A DNA stretch of 64,000 bases from UMGS172 sp045592985 (GCA_045592985.1 JAZNVU010000008.1:20384-84383); one strand, 5' to 3'. Positions 23,196 through 31,929 are shown, counted from the first letter of the stretch. Notes: a model not told the origin generated them from the sequence alone. Numbers and translations: made by a program.

Positions 23196-25559
23196 ATGTA
23201 TAACGTAATTAAACGTGACGGTAAGATTGCTTCTTTCGATCTTACAAAAATCAGCGGAGCCATCAAACAGGCTTTTGAAGCATGTAACAAACAGTACAAC
23301 GACGATGTTATCGACTTTTTGGCATTAAAGGTAACCGCAGCCTTTGAACCCAAGGTAGAGGATCAGGCCATTACGGTTGAAAATATTCAGGATAGTGTTG
23401 AATCTGTTCTTATCAAAGCAGGCTATGACGATGTTGCCAAGGCATACATTATCTACCGCCGTCAGAGAGAAAAGGTTCGTAACCTTACCGCTACAATGGT
23501 TGACTACAAGGCAATCATTGACAACTACCTTAACGTAAACGACTGGCGTGTTAAGGAAAACTCCACCGTTACCTATTCGGTTGGCGGACTTATCCTTTCA
23601 AACTCAGGTGCTGTTACTGCTAACTACTGGTTGTCGGAAATTTATGATGACGAAATCGGCAACGCTCACCGCAACGCTGATATTCACATTCATGACCTTT
23701 CGATGCTCACCGGTTACTGCGCAGGTTGGTCATTAAAACAACTTATTCAGGAAGGTCTTGGCGGTGTACCCGGAAAAATTACCTCGGCACCCGCAAGCCA
23801 CTTGTCCACACTTTGCAACCAGATGGTTAACTTCCTCGGTATTATGCAGAACGAATGGGCAGGCGCTCAGGCTTTCTCGTCTTTCGATACCTACCTTGCT
23901 CCGTTTGTTAAGGTTGATAACCTTACTTACAGAGAGGTTAAGCAGTGCATCCAGAGTTTCATTTACGGTGTAAATACTCCTTCACGTTGGGGTACTCAGT
24001 CTCCGTTCACCAACATCACTCTTGACTGGACCGTTCCTAACGACCTTGCAGAACTCAACTGTATTGTTGGCGGCAAGGAAATGGATTTCAAATATAAAGA
24101 TTGTAAAGCAGAAATGGATATGGTAAACCGTGCGTTTATCGAAATTATGATTGAAGGCGACGCCAACGGCCGCGGCTTCCAGTATCCTATTCCTACCTAT
24201 TCGATTACCCGCGATTTTGACTGGTCTGAGACCGAGAATAACAAACTTCTCTTCGAAATGACCGCAAAATACGGCACACCTTATTTCTCCAACTACATCA
24301 ACAGCGATATGGAGCCTTCGGACGTTCGTTCCATGTGCTGCAGACTTCGTCTTGACCTTCGTGAACTCCGCAAGAAATCGGGTGGTTTCTTCGGTAGCGG
24401 TGAGTCGACCGGTTCTGTGGGTGTTGTAACCATCAATATGCCCAGAATTGCATATCTTGCTAAGAATGAGGCTGATTTCTACGCAAGACTCGACAAGATG
24501 ATGGATATTTCGGCACGTTCGCTCAAAGTTAAGCGTACCGTTATCACCAAACTTCTTGATGCAGGTCTTTATCCCTACACCAAGAGATATCTCGGCACCT
24601 TCAACAACCACTTCTCGACCATCGGTCTTGTTGGTATGAACGAGGTTGGTCTTAATGCTAAATGGTTAGGCAAAGACCTTACCGATAAGAAGACCCAGCA
24701 GTTCACTAAGGACGTTCTTAACCACATGCGCGAAAGACTTTCGGACTATCAGGTTGAGTACGGCGACCTTTATAACCTTGAAGCAACTCCTGCAGAGTCG
24801 ACTGCTTTCCGTCTTGCTAAGCATGACCTTAAGCATTATCCCGACATTATTACTGCCGGCAGAGGCGAAGGCGAGACTCCTTACTACACCAACAGTTCTC
24901 ACTTGCCCGTTGGTTACACCGAGGATATCTTCTCGGCACTTGACGTTCAGGATGAGTTGCAGACCCTTTACACTTCGGGTACTGTTTTCCACGCTTTCCT
25001 TGGCGAGAAGTTGCCTGATTGGAAGGCAGCCGCAAACCTTGTCAGAAAGATTGCCGAAAACTACAAACTTCCTTACTACACCATGTCGCCTACCTACTCG
25101 GTATGTAAGAACCACGGATATATCGCAGGCGAGGCTTACACCTGCCCCGACTGTGGCGAAAAGACCGAGGTTTACAGCCGTATCACCGGTTACTACCGTC
25201 CTGTTCAGAACTGGAACGACGGCAAGGCTCAGGAGTACAAAGACCGTAAGGTTTACGATATTGCTAATTCCAAACTTACTCACGACGGTGTCGTAAAGGC
25301 AGAAGAGAATTGTGCTTGTGAAAACAAGGCAAACGACGGTGTATGGCTCTTCACCACCGCAACCTGCCCCAACTGTAAAATAGCATGTGCTTTGCTCGAT
25401 AAAGCCGGATTTAAGTATGAGAAGTTGCTTGCTAACGAGCATGCCGACATGGCAACCTCGTTCGGTGTTAAGCAGGCTCCCACCCTTGTAGTTGTTAAGG
25501 ACGGAGTTGTTTCCAAGTTTGCAGGTGTTTCAGACATCAAGAAAATGTTGGGAGCATAA
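23196..25559 (+). CDS. nrdD: Class III (anaerobic) ribonucleoside-triphosphate reductase with C-terminal redoxin fusion
   Basis: 787 residues, longer than usual. An ATP-cone (about 1-95: VIKRDGKIASFDLTKI) precedes the NrdD barrel with MCCRLRLDLREL and GSGESTGSVGVV, a four-Cys zinc site (CKNHGY...CPDCGE) and the glycyl-radical loop SRITGYYRP with the radical Gly665. About 120 extra residues follow, ending in a glutaredoxin/NrdH-like domain (TTATCPNCKIACALLDKAGF, C724 and C727; later QAPTLVV). It makes dNTPs without oxygen. The fused redoxin suggests a thioredoxin-type (NrdD2-like) reductant rather than formate. AAGGAGG precedes the ATG. Codon use is strongly biased, as in highly expressed genes. 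Confidence 0.97.
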   Translation: MYNVIKRDGKIASFDLTKISGAIKQAFEACNKQYNDDVIDFLALKVTAAFEPKVEDQAITVENIQDSVESVLIKAGYDDVAKAYIIYRRQREKVRNLTATMVDYKAIIDNYLNVNDWRVKENSTVTYSVGGLILSNSGAVTANYWLSEIYDDEIGNAHRNADIHIHDLSMLTGYCAGWSLKQLIQEGLGGVPGKITSAPASHLSTLCNQMVNFLGIMQNEWAGAQAFSSFDTYLAPFVKVDNLTYREVKQCIQSFIYGVNTPSRWGTQSPFTNITLDWTVPNDLAELNCIVGGKEMDFKYKDCKAEMDMVNRAFIEIMIEGDANGRGFQYPIPTYSITRDFDWSETENNKLLFEMTAKYGTPYFSNYINSDMEPSDVRSMCCRLRLDLRELRKKSGGFFGSGESTGSVGVVTINMPRIAYLAKNEADFYARLDKMMDISARSLKVKRTVITKLLDAGLYPYTKRYLGTFNNHFSTIGLVGMNEVGLNAKWLGKDLTDKKTQQFTKDVLNHMRERLSDYQVEYGDLYNLEATPAESTAFRLAKHDLKHYPDIITAGRGEGETPYYTNSSHLPVGYTEDIFSALDVQDELQTLYTSGTVFHAFLGEKLPDWKAAANLVRKIAENYKLPYYTMSPTYSVCKNHGYIAGEAYTCPDCGEKTEVYSRITGYYRPVQNWNDGKAQEYKDRKVYDIANSKLTHDGVVKAEENCACENKANDGVWLFTTATCPNCKIACALLDKAGFKYEKLLANEHADMATSFGVKQAPTLVVVKDGVVSKFAGVSDIKKMLGA

Positions 25560-25564
25560 GTTTA

Positions 25565-26473
25565 ATGTATGATATTATAGTTGTCGGCGGCGGTCCTGCA
25601 GGGCTCGTCGCCGCCCTCTATGCTAAGAGGGCAAATAAATCTGCACTTGTTATTGAAAAGGGCAGCTTCGGTGGACAGATAACCTATTCGCCCAAAGTTG
25701 AGAACATTCCCGGTTTTGCCGAGGTTACGGGCAACGAGTTTGCCGAGAAATTGGTCGAGCAGGTTTTGGGCCAAGAGGCTGAGGTCGAGTGTGCCGAGGT
25801 TTTGTCGATTACCGACGGTAAGATAAAAACTGTCCATACCGATTCGGGTGATTTCCAGGGCAAGGCTGTCATAATAGCCACCGGTGCAAAACACCGCCTT
25901 TTGGGTCTTCCTAATGAAGAAAACCTTGTAGGTAACGGTATTTCGTTTTGTGCTGTTTGTGACGGTGCTTTTTACGATGGCAAGACCGTTGCTGTTATCG
26001 GCGGAGGTAACTCGGCTTTGCAGGAGGCAATTTTGCTTTCCGACTTAGCCAAAAAAGTTATTGTTATCCAAAATCTTGATTTCCTCACAGGCGAAGCCAA
26101 GTTGCAGGAAAAATTAAAAGAAAAGTCAAATGTCGAGATAGTTCTTAGCACCACGGTTGAAAGCCTTATCGGTGACGATGAACTCAAAGGTATTGTAGTA
26201 AAAAATACTGCAGGCGAAACTACACAAATTGACCTTGACGGTATGTTTGTTGCTATAGGTCTTATTCCGCAAAACGAGATTGTGTCGGGTCTTGTCGATA
26301 TCGATGAGAGAGGATACATAATTGCAGGCGAGGACTGCAAAACTTCGAGAGAAGGCTTTTTCGTAGCAGGTGACTGCCGTACAAAGTCTATCCGTCAGGT
26401 TGCAACTGCCTCGGGAGACGGTGCGGTTGCTGCCATAGCCGCTTGTGACTATGCCGATTCGGTTAAACTTTAA
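25565..26473 (+). CDS. trxB: Thioredoxin reductase-like flavoprotein
   Basis: 302 residues. FAD-binding GGGPAGLVAALYAKR is at the N-terminus, the redox pair C129/C132 lies in CAVCDGAFYDG, the pyridine-nucleotide motif is GGGNSALQE, and the C-terminal FAD contact is FVAGDCR. It begins six bases after the nrdD stop, so it is almost certainly co-transcribed. The likely job is to reduce the redoxin domain fused to NrdD using NAD(P)H; partner identity is inference from the linkage. Confidence 0.95.
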   Translation: MYDIIVVGGGPAGLVAALYAKRANKSALVIEKGSFGGQITYSPKVENIPGFAEVTGNEFAEKLVEQVLGQEAEVECAEVLSITDGKIKTVHTDSGDFQGKAVIIATGAKHRLLGLPNEENLVGNGISFCAVCDGAFYDGKTVAVIGGGNSALQEAILLSDLAKKVIVIQNLDFLTGEAKLQEKLKEKSNVEIVLSTTVESLIGDDELKGIVVKNTAGETTQIDLDGMFVAIGLIPQNEIVSGLVDIDERGYIIAGEDCKTSREGFFVAGDCRTKSIRQVATASGDGAVAAIAACDYADSVKL

Positions 26474-26489
26474 TTGATAACAAAAAAAG

Positions 26490-26520
26490 ACGCTGTGTAT
26501 CAACCGATACACAGCGTGTT
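26490..26520. terminator. Terminator between trxB and fruK
   Basis: A perfect 12-bp stem (26490-26501 with 26506-26517) has A- and T-rich flanks, serving both convergent genes. Confidence 0.85.
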
Positions 26521-26538
26521 TTATAGTTTTGATTAGTT

Positions 26539-27459
26539 CTAACGCCTGTTGTTGTCCTTAAAGTTCTGTAAAACATCGTCTATTTTTTGCCTATTGGCAA
26601 GTCCTTTTGAAAAAGCAGTAGCACTTCCGCATGCAACGGCAAGCCGCAGTGTGTCATAATAAGGCATGTTGGCTATTGTTCCTGCAATAAATCCTGCTAC
26701 AGCCGAGTCACCGGCACCAACCGAGTTTATAAGTTGACCTTCGGGTGCATTTGTAAAATAACGTTCGCCGTTTTCACAAAGCAAAACAGCACCTTTTTCA
26801 GCCATTGAGACCATGACGTTTCCAGCGCCTTGGTCTTTTAATTTTTGTGCGCAGCAAAAAGCGTCTTCCACCGTGTTTACAGGGGTGCCGCAAATGGCAG
26901 ATAACTCGTGATGGTTGGGTTTTATCAAAAATGGTTTATATTTCAAAGTGCTGGTAAGCAGGCTGCCTTCGGCATCTATTACGACTTTTACACCTTTTGG
27001 GCATATTTTTTGCATAACCGTTTCGTAAACATTTTGCGGTAGACTTTTGGGAACACTGCCGGCCAACACAAGAAAATCTCCGCTTTCAAGACGGTCAAGT
27101 TTATTCAAAAACTCTTTCAAATCGGCAGTATTTATATCGGGACCAACCGCATTTATATCGGTCTCGTGGTCACAGCGCAGTTTTACGTTAATGCGGGTGT
27201 TACCACTGCAAAGTTTTACAAAATCGGCGCGAATGCCGGATTTTTTAAGTTCTTCTAACACCTTGTCACCCGTAAATCCTGCAACAAAGCCAAGTGCCGT
27301 TGATTCTACTGTGAGTTGGTGCAAAACAAGTGAAACGTTAATACCTTTTCCGCCTATAAAATATTCTTCGCTTAAAGCACGGTTGATTTCACCTTGCAAA
27401 AGGCACGGAACATTTAAAATATAATCTATCGCGGGGTTAAAAGTAACGGTATAAATCAT
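26539..27459 (-). CDS. fruK: 1-phosphofructokinase (PfkB family)
   Basis: 306 residues. It starts MIYTVTFNPAIDYILNV, has the substrate-binding GGKGINVS, and the ATP/anion-hole motif NSVGAGDSAVAGF with catalytic Asp. The family phosphorylates fructose 1-phosphate, or in some members tagatose 6-phosphate. There is no fructose PTS or fruR next to it, so the substrate is inferred from sequence alone. It is monocistronic with its own promoter. Confidence 0.85.
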   Translation of the reverse strand: MIYTVTFNPAIDYILNVPCLLQGEINRALSEEYFIGGKGINVSLVLHQLTVESTALGFVAGFTGDKVLEELKKSGIRADFVKLCSGNTRINVKLRCDHETDINAVGPDINTADLKEFLNKLDRLESGDFLVLAGSVPKSLPQNVYETVMQKICPKGVKVVIDAEGSLLTSTLKYKPFLIKPNHHELSAICGTPVNTVEDAFCCAQKLKDQGAGNVMVSMAEKGAVLLCENGERYFTNAPEGQLINSVGAGDSAVAGFIAGTIANMPYYDTLRLAVACGSATAFSKGLANRQKIDDVLQNFKDNNRR

Positions 27460-27490
27460 ACTAACAGCCTTTCTTTTTTCTGTTTTTTAC

Positions 27491-27520
27491 ATTATAGCAT
27501 AGATTATCGGCACACATCAA
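27491..27520 (-). promoter_or_regulatory. Promoter of fruK
   Basis: On the minus strand TTGATG (27520-27515), 18-bp spacer, TATAAT (27496-27491). Confidence 0.6.
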
Positions 27521-27620
27521 TGTCAAAACAGAATAATTTTTGAACAAAATTTATGATAAAGCACTTTACGGCAAGTCTTTAAAATGATAAACTTATTATG
27601 TTAGGAGAGGCGGTTCTTTT

Positions 27621-28388
27621 ATGATATACAACGAAAACGTTAAGACTAAAGACGACCAACGTTGGTACTTGCTTGATAACATACGCGGTGTGTGTATTAT
27701 CCTCGTTGTGCTTTACCACGTGCTTTATAATTTGAGTGAGGAGTTTGGCGGAAATTATGCCTTTTTCAGGTCATACGGAATGGATACTTTCCGCGATTGT
27801 TTTGTGTCGGTTTTGGTGTTGCTTGCGGGTATTTCCTGCAGTTTCAGTCGAAGTAATATAAAACGCGGAGTAAAAACATTTTTGTGCGGAATGGTTATTA
27901 CTGTGGTTACTGCGGCGGTGATGCCGAGTAACGTAATTATCTTTGGCATATTGCACTTTTTCGGCATTGCCATGCTGCTTTATGGTGTGTTTGGCAAAAC
28001 AATTGAAAAAGTTCCGTTGGTAATAGGATTGCCCGTTTGCCTGCTTCTGTTTGCGTTTACCTATAGGTTGGCATATGGATTTGTGGGATTTTTAGACGTA
28101 TGGAAAATTCCTGCCTTAAAGGTGCCGCACAATCTGTTTTTGTTTCTTTTAGGTTTTGATGTTCCTATTTTTTCGGCGGATTACTATCCTTTAATGCCAT
28201 GGCTTTTTATGTTTTTGGCAGGTGCTTTTTTGGGTCGCTTTTTTAAAGAGGGCAAAGCGCCGTCGGTGTTTAAATTAAACCTCATACCGCCGTTAGGGTT
28301 TATCGGTCGGCACACGCTCATAATTTATATGCTCCACCAACCGATTATTTATGGGGTTATGTATCTGATTTTCAATTATTTGACATAA
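27621..28388 (+). CDS. DUF1624 / heparan-glucosaminide acetyltransferase-like membrane protein
   Basis: 255 residues with about six or seven membrane helices. The first contains the family's RGVCIILVVLYHVLYN block with a conserved His, preceded by LDNIRG. Other helices include FVSVLVLLAGISCSFSRS and LIIYMLHQPIIYG. Members are integral membrane proteins distantly related to acyltransferases; the substrate is unknown. GGAGAGGCGG precedes the ATG. It stands alone before the Trp T-box. Confidence 0.75.
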   Translation: MIYNENVKTKDDQRWYLLDNIRGVCIILVVLYHVLYNLSEEFGGNYAFFRSYGMDTFRDCFVSVLVLLAGISCSFSRSNIKRGVKTFLCGMVITVVTAAVMPSNVIIFGILHFFGIAMLLYGVFGKTIEKVPLVIGLPVCLLLFAFTYRLAYGFVGFLDVWKIPALKVPHNLFLFLLGFDVPIFSADYYPLMPWLFMFLAGAFLGRFFKEGKAPSVFKLNLIPPLGFIGRHTLIIYMLHQPIIYGVMYLIFNYLT

Positions 28389-28400
28389 ATATAAAAAACC

Positions 28401-28429
28401 TTGACATTTTTGGCAGACGGTGTTATTAT
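28401..28429 (+). promoter_or_regulatory. Promoter of the Trp T-box leader
   Basis: TTGACA (28401-28406), 17-bp spacer, TATTAT (28424-28429). Initiation near 28436. Confidence 0.75.
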
Positions 28430-28435
28430 TCAAAA

Positions 28436-28700
28436 AAAGAGAAACCGAAGATGAGGAGTAGTAACCTTCTTTATCTGTTCAAAGAGAGCCGTCGGCGGTG
28501 GAATGACGGTAGCAGAAATTTGGGTGAATGGACCTTTGAGGGCGGCCGAAAAGGGCAACCTTAGTAGAAGCCGACGGAGTGCGACCGTTACAGCGCAACT
28601 TGTGTTTTGCACAAGGAAAGAGTGGGCGTTTTGCCAATTTGGGTGGTACCGCAGGATTTTTACATCTTGTCCCTTTTATAGGGGCAAGATTTTTTGTTTT
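28436..28700 (+). promoter_or_regulatory. T-box leader with Trp (TGG) specifier
   Basis: Stem I begins GATGAGG-AGTA and contains AGAGAG. The specifier in GAATGGACC is TGG at 28529-28531. The T-box sequence TGGTACCGC lies at 28644-28652. The terminator stem is 28664-28673 with 28681-28690, followed by TTTTTG. By the known mechanism, uncharged tRNA-Trp permits readthrough. A Trp specifier matches the downstream trpB. Confidence 0.95.
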
Positions 28701-28714
28701 TAAGGAGTTATGCT

Positions 28715-28765
28715 ATGCTTTTTACTAAACGATGGCGCAAGCCTGTAATTGACAACTTAATATAA
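28715..28765 (+). CDS. Possible 16-residue open frame after the Trp T-box
   Basis: ATG at 28715 follows AAGGAG at a good distance and encodes MLFTKRWRKPVIDNLI, with one Trp. It lies between the T-box terminator and the second promoter, which it overlaps. It could be a short peptide read only in Trp shortage, a remnant of a lost gene, or chance. There is no further support. Confidence 0.25.
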   Translation: MLFTKRWRKPVIDNLI

Positions 28766-28777
28766 ATGAGGTATAAT
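28749..28777 (+). promoter_or_regulatory. Second consensus promoter, downstream of the T-box terminator
   Basis: TTGACA (28749-28754), 17-bp spacer, TATAAT (28772-28777): a perfect sigma-A promoter 26 bp before the trpB start codon and after the T-box terminator. If active, it would express trpB independently of the T-box. Initiation would fall near 28784, just before GGAGGAATAAAAA. Confidence 0.75.
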
Positions 28778-28802
28778 AACGTATATTTTGGAGGAATAAA
28801 AA

Positions 28803-30023
28803 ATGAAACTTAACAACGTTGATTTTGATACTTACTTTAACAATTATCCCGATAAAGAGGGCTACTTTGGAAAATACGGCGGCGCTTATATTGACGATAA
28901 ACTCAAAAACGCCATGGCCGAGATTACCGAAGCCTATTTTTCTATCTGCCAATCGAGAAAGTTCATTGCCGAACTTCGTAGAATCCGCAAGGAATTTCAG
29001 GGCAGACCCACGCCCGTAACTCATTTGGAAAGACTTTCCGATTATTTGGGCGGTAAGGTTCAACTTTACGCTAAGCGCGAAGACCTTAACCATTCAGGCG
29101 CACACAAACTCAACCATTGTATGGGCGAGGCTTTGCTTGCAAAGTATATGGGCAAGAAAAAGGTTATTGCCGAAACCGGAGCAGGTCAGCACGGTGTAGC
29201 ACTTGCTACCGCCGCCGCTTACTTTGGACTCCAATGTGACATTTACATGGGCAGTGTTGACATTAAAAAGCAGGCTCCCAACGTTGCACGTATGAAGATT
29301 TTGGGTGCTAACGTTATTGAGGTTACTCACGGTCTTGCCACTCTTAAAGAGGCTGTAGACGCCGCTTTTGATGCTTACAGCAAGGAATATAACGACTGTA
29401 TTTATTGCATAGGCTCGGTTTTGGGCCCTCATCCGTTCCCCATGATGGTGCGCGACTTCCAGAGTGTTGTCGGTATTGAGGCAAGAGAGCAGTTTGTTGA
29501 CATGACAGGTCACTTGCCAACCTCTATCGTTGCTTGTGTCGGTGGCGGAAGTAACGCAGCAGGTCTTTTCGCAGGTTTCCTTAATGACCCCGTTGATATC
29601 TACGGTATCGAGCCTTTGGGCAGAGGTCCTAAACTCGGTGACCATGCCGCAAGTCTTAAATACGGCACCGAGGGTATCATGCACGGCTTTAACAGCATAA
29701 TGCTTAAAGACGAAAATGGCGACCCTGCACCGGTTTACTCGGTAGCAAGCGGTCTCGACTATCCGTCTTCGGGCCCCGAACACGCATTCTTGCAGGATAT
29801 CGGTCGTGTTAAGTACGATGTTATCGACGATGAAGAAACCATTGACGCTTTCTTCAAACTTTCTAAAATGGAGGGTATTATTCCTGCTATTGAGAGTTCG
29901 CATGCTGTTGCATACGGTATGAAACTTGCCAAGACCATGGACCACGGTTCGATTCTTATAAACCTTTCGGGTCGCGGCGACAAGGATATGGACTACGTAA
30001 TTGAAAATTACGGAATAAGATAA
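28803..30023 (+). CDS. trpB: Tryptophan synthase beta subunit
   Basis: 406 residues, normal for TrpB1. The PLP Lys102 is in SGAHKLNH; the phosphate-binding loop is CVGGGSNAAG, and GRGPKLGDHAA and SGLDYPSSGPEHA follow. TrpB condenses indole with serine to tryptophan. No trpA or other trp gene is adjacent, so it may work with a distant TrpA or salvage indole. It is preceded by a Trp T-box and a second promoter. GGAGGAATAAAAA precedes the ATG. Confidence 0.97.
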   Translation: MKLNNVDFDTYFNNYPDKEGYFGKYGGAYIDDKLKNAMAEITEAYFSICQSRKFIAELRRIRKEFQGRPTPVTHLERLSDYLGGKVQLYAKREDLNHSGAHKLNHCMGEALLAKYMGKKKVIAETGAGQHGVALATAAAYFGLQCDIYMGSVDIKKQAPNVARMKILGANVIEVTHGLATLKEAVDAAFDAYSKEYNDCIYCIGSVLGPHPFPMMVRDFQSVVGIEAREQFVDMTGHLPTSIVACVGGGSNAAGLFAGFLNDPVDIYGIEPLGRGPKLGDHAASLKYGTEGIMHGFNSIMLKDENGDPAPVYSVASGLDYPSSGPEHAFLQDIGRVKYDVIDDEETIDAFFKLSKMEGIIPAIESSHAVAYGMKLAKTMDHGSILINLSGRGDKDMDYVIENYGIR

Positions 30024-30028
30024 AATTA

Positions 30029-30058
30029 AAAGACTGAGGCAGTACCTCAGTCTTTTTT
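30029..30058. terminator. Terminator between trpB and mazF
   Basis: A perfect 11-bp stem (30029-30039 with 30045-30055) is followed by Ts; A-rich on the other side, so usable by both convergent genes. Confidence 0.85.
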
Positions 30059-30082
30059 AATGTTAATCTCTGTGCAAATCGC

Positions 30083-30436
30083 TCAGACCGGTCCACCGAG
30101 GCCGAAACTCACCGACAAGGCACGGTTGATTTTGTCCATTGCACCGTTGTCGAGACTGCCCATTTTTTCTTTTAAACGTTGTTTGTCAATGGTGCGCACC
30201 TGCTCAAGCAAAACTATCGAGTTTTTGGACAACCCACAGCCGTCGGCATCAACCCTTATATGTGTGGGAAGGTTGGTTTTGTCCTGCTGGCTGGTTATTG
30301 CCGCTGCTATAACGGTGGGACTGTATTTGTTGCCGATGTCGTTCTGCACGATAAGTACCGGTCGCATTCCGCCTTGCTCCGAGCCTATGACCGGACTTAG
30401 GTCGGCATAATAGATGTCTCCTCTTTTTACTGTCAT
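30083..30436 (-). CDS. mazF: MazF/PemK-family endoribonuclease
   Basis: 117 residues, the usual length. The fold's signature is intact: VKRGDIYYADLSPVIGSEQ, GGMRPVLIVQND with the catalytic Arg, then ITSQ and NSIVLLEQVRTIDK. The family cleaves mRNA at short specific sequences. No antitoxin-sized frame precedes it; 30437-30712 holds only promoter-like AT-rich DNA. It is either controlled by an antitoxin elsewhere or is a housekeeping orphan. Confidence 0.9.
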   Translation of the reverse strand: MTVKRGDIYYADLSPVIGSEQGGMRPVLIVQNDIGNKYSPTVIAAAITSQQDKTNLPTHIRVDADGCGLSKNSIVLLEQVRTIDKQRLKEKMGSLDNGAMDKINRALSVSFGLGGPV

Positions 30437-30622
30437 TATGGTTTCACTCTCCGAATTTGATTGTTCAATTATATTTTTACCGGTGAGGGAAATTTTTAGT
30501 CAAAATTTCTTTCTTTATATTTTATGCAGGCTAAAAAAAGTCGACACAGTTTGTCTTGTTTTAACATCAAACGGTATATTTTACATAATTTAACAAAATT
30601 CGATAAATTTTTAAAAACATGA

Positions 30623-30651
30623 TTGAAATTGTTTGCGGTTTAGGCTACAAT
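30623..30651 (+). promoter_or_regulatory. Promoter of the propeller-like protein gene
   Basis: TTGAAA (30623-30628), 17-bp spacer, TACAAT (30646-30651). Confidence 0.6.
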
Positions 30652-30712
30652 AATACTATATATGTGCTTTTTGTGTTTTAACAGATTTTGATAATAAGAG
30701 AAGAGGATAAAT

Positions 30713-31390
30713 GTGAAGCAACTCTTTAAGGAGCAGGTTTTTGACATTCTTCCGGTTGAAAACGGGTTTATTGTTGTATATAAGAAGGCAGAGGCTGACG
30801 ATAAGGTAATCGTTTCTTATAAATCGGTCTCGCTCGAAAACGGATTGGTTACCCAAAGAACCAAAACCGACTATGATTTTATTAAATACGGAGACCATGC
30901 GGGCGTTATAGATTTTAAGTCAGGTAACTTCATAACCAATAATTGCGTTAAACTTGAAGACGGCAGAGTTTTTGCTGTATCGGTCGAAGGCGAAGCAGTT
31001 ATTGTAAGCGCAGAAGGAAAAATTGAGTGGGAAGGAACTATAAGGTATAAGGACTCAGGACCTGCCTCAATTGCCAACTACGGGCACACACTGTGGGCAT
31101 CTTTTACTGAGCAAAATGCACTTATAAGGTTTAATCTCCGCACCATGCGTGAAGAATTGCGTATTGGCGGTTCGGCAGACTCGGCCTTTTCAAAGCCAAA
31201 GGGTATCTGGGTTGACGAATCTTCTGGAAGGCTTGTGGTTTGCAATGCCGAGGGTAAAAACATACTTCTTGTCAATATGAAGTCCTACGCGGTTGTTGAG
31301 CATGCAACCTTCGAAGAACCGGTGTATAAATACATGAAACTCGCTAATAAGGAGTTTGTAATCCTTAAATCGGGTCTTTACCTGCTGTAA
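30713..31390 (+). CDS. Hypothetical beta-propeller-like (NHL/WD-type) cytoplasmic protein
   Basis: 225 residues, GTG start behind AGAAGAGG; an overlapping ATG at 30711 is closed at once by TGA. No signal peptide. The sequence is a succession of short beta-strand blocks such as VSVEGEAVIVSAEGKIEWEG, NYGHTLWASFTEQNALIRF and PKGIWVDESSGRLVVCNAEG, typical of partial propellers. The function was not recognised. Monocistronic, with a terminator right behind it. Confidence 0.65.
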   Translation: MKQLFKEQVFDILPVENGFIVVYKKAEADDKVIVSYKSVSLENGLVTQRTKTDYDFIKYGDHAGVIDFKSGNFITNNCVKLEDGRVFAVSVEGEAVIVSAEGKIEWEGTIRYKDSGPASIANYGHTLWASFTEQNALIRFNLRTMREELRIGGSADSAFSKPKGIWVDESSGRLVVCNAEGKNILLVNMKSYAVVEHATFEEPVYKYMKLANKEFVILKSGLYLL

Positions 31391-31393
31391 TTT

Positions 31394-31422
31394 ACGGGTG
31401 CTTTGGCACCCGTTTTATTTTT
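31394..31422. terminator. Terminator between convergent genes at 31.4 kb
   Basis: ACGGGTGC (31394-31401) pairs with GCACCCGT (31406-31413), loop TTTG, then TTTATTTTT. Confidence 0.85.
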
Positions 31423-31723
31423 CCCACAGCATGTACATTCCGTAATGAAGCGAGGTTTTAAGGCGGTCGCGTGCTCTGGATATGTGCCGGGATACCGTTG
31501 ACTTGGTGATTCCCAGTTCGGTTGCAATATCGGTCATGGTCCGACGGTTGAAGTAGTATTCGGTAAGTATGTATTTCTGCCTTTCGGTCAGTTCCGTATT
31601 TATAGCTTTTAAAAGTGCCGAGCGCATACGCTCTATCTGTGCGTGGTTGGTCTGACCGCCATAAAGGTCGTTTACAGGCAGGCGGTCGCCAAAAACCTCA
31701 AGGCTGAAGGTGTTTCTGTTCAT
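31415..31723 (-). CDS. Sigma-70 region 4-like helix-turn-helix protein
   Basis: 102 residues. The C-terminal half is a sigma region 4 / LuxR-like HTH: LTERQKYILTEYYF, then MTDIATELGITKSTVSRHIS and RARDRLK. The N-terminal 45 residues show no region 2, so it is not a complete sigma factor; it could be a DNA-binding regulator or phage-type sigma remnant. Its ATG overlaps the stop of the upstream 69-residue gene (ATGA). The pair is transcribed away from the XRE repressor gene at 32222. Confidence 0.75.
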   Translation of the reverse strand: MNRNTFSLEVFGDRLPVNDLYGGQTNHAQIERMRSALLKAINTELTERQKYILTEYYFNRRTMTDIATELGITKSTVSRHISRARDRLKTSLHYGMYMLWEK

Positions 31724-31929
31724 TTTGTTTCATCCCTCCGATATTTCATCAAAATTTCGGCAAGTCGGCGGCATTCTGCGGCATCGACGTAAAGTGCCGA
31801 TATACGGTGTTTCAACTTTAGTTTGTCATTAGAATCAGCGTTTTTGAGATATGCGTTTAATTCGTGAATCCGTTTACTTAATATATCAGCACGTTGTAAG
31901 TATTGTTTTCCAAGTTCGTATAATTCCAA
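31720..31929 (-). CDS. Small helical protein coupled to the sigma-4-like gene
   Basis: 69 residues, TTG start (31929) behind AAGGAGG at eight bases. It is almost entirely helical with heptad-like spacing (LGKQYLQRADILSKRIHELNA, broken by N). There is no known family that I can name. Its stop overlaps the next start, so the two products are made together and may form a complex; that is inference. Confidence 0.6.
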   Translation of the reverse strand: MELYELGKQYLQRADILSKRIHELNAYLKNADSNDKLKLKHRISALYVDAAECRRLAEILMKYRRDETK

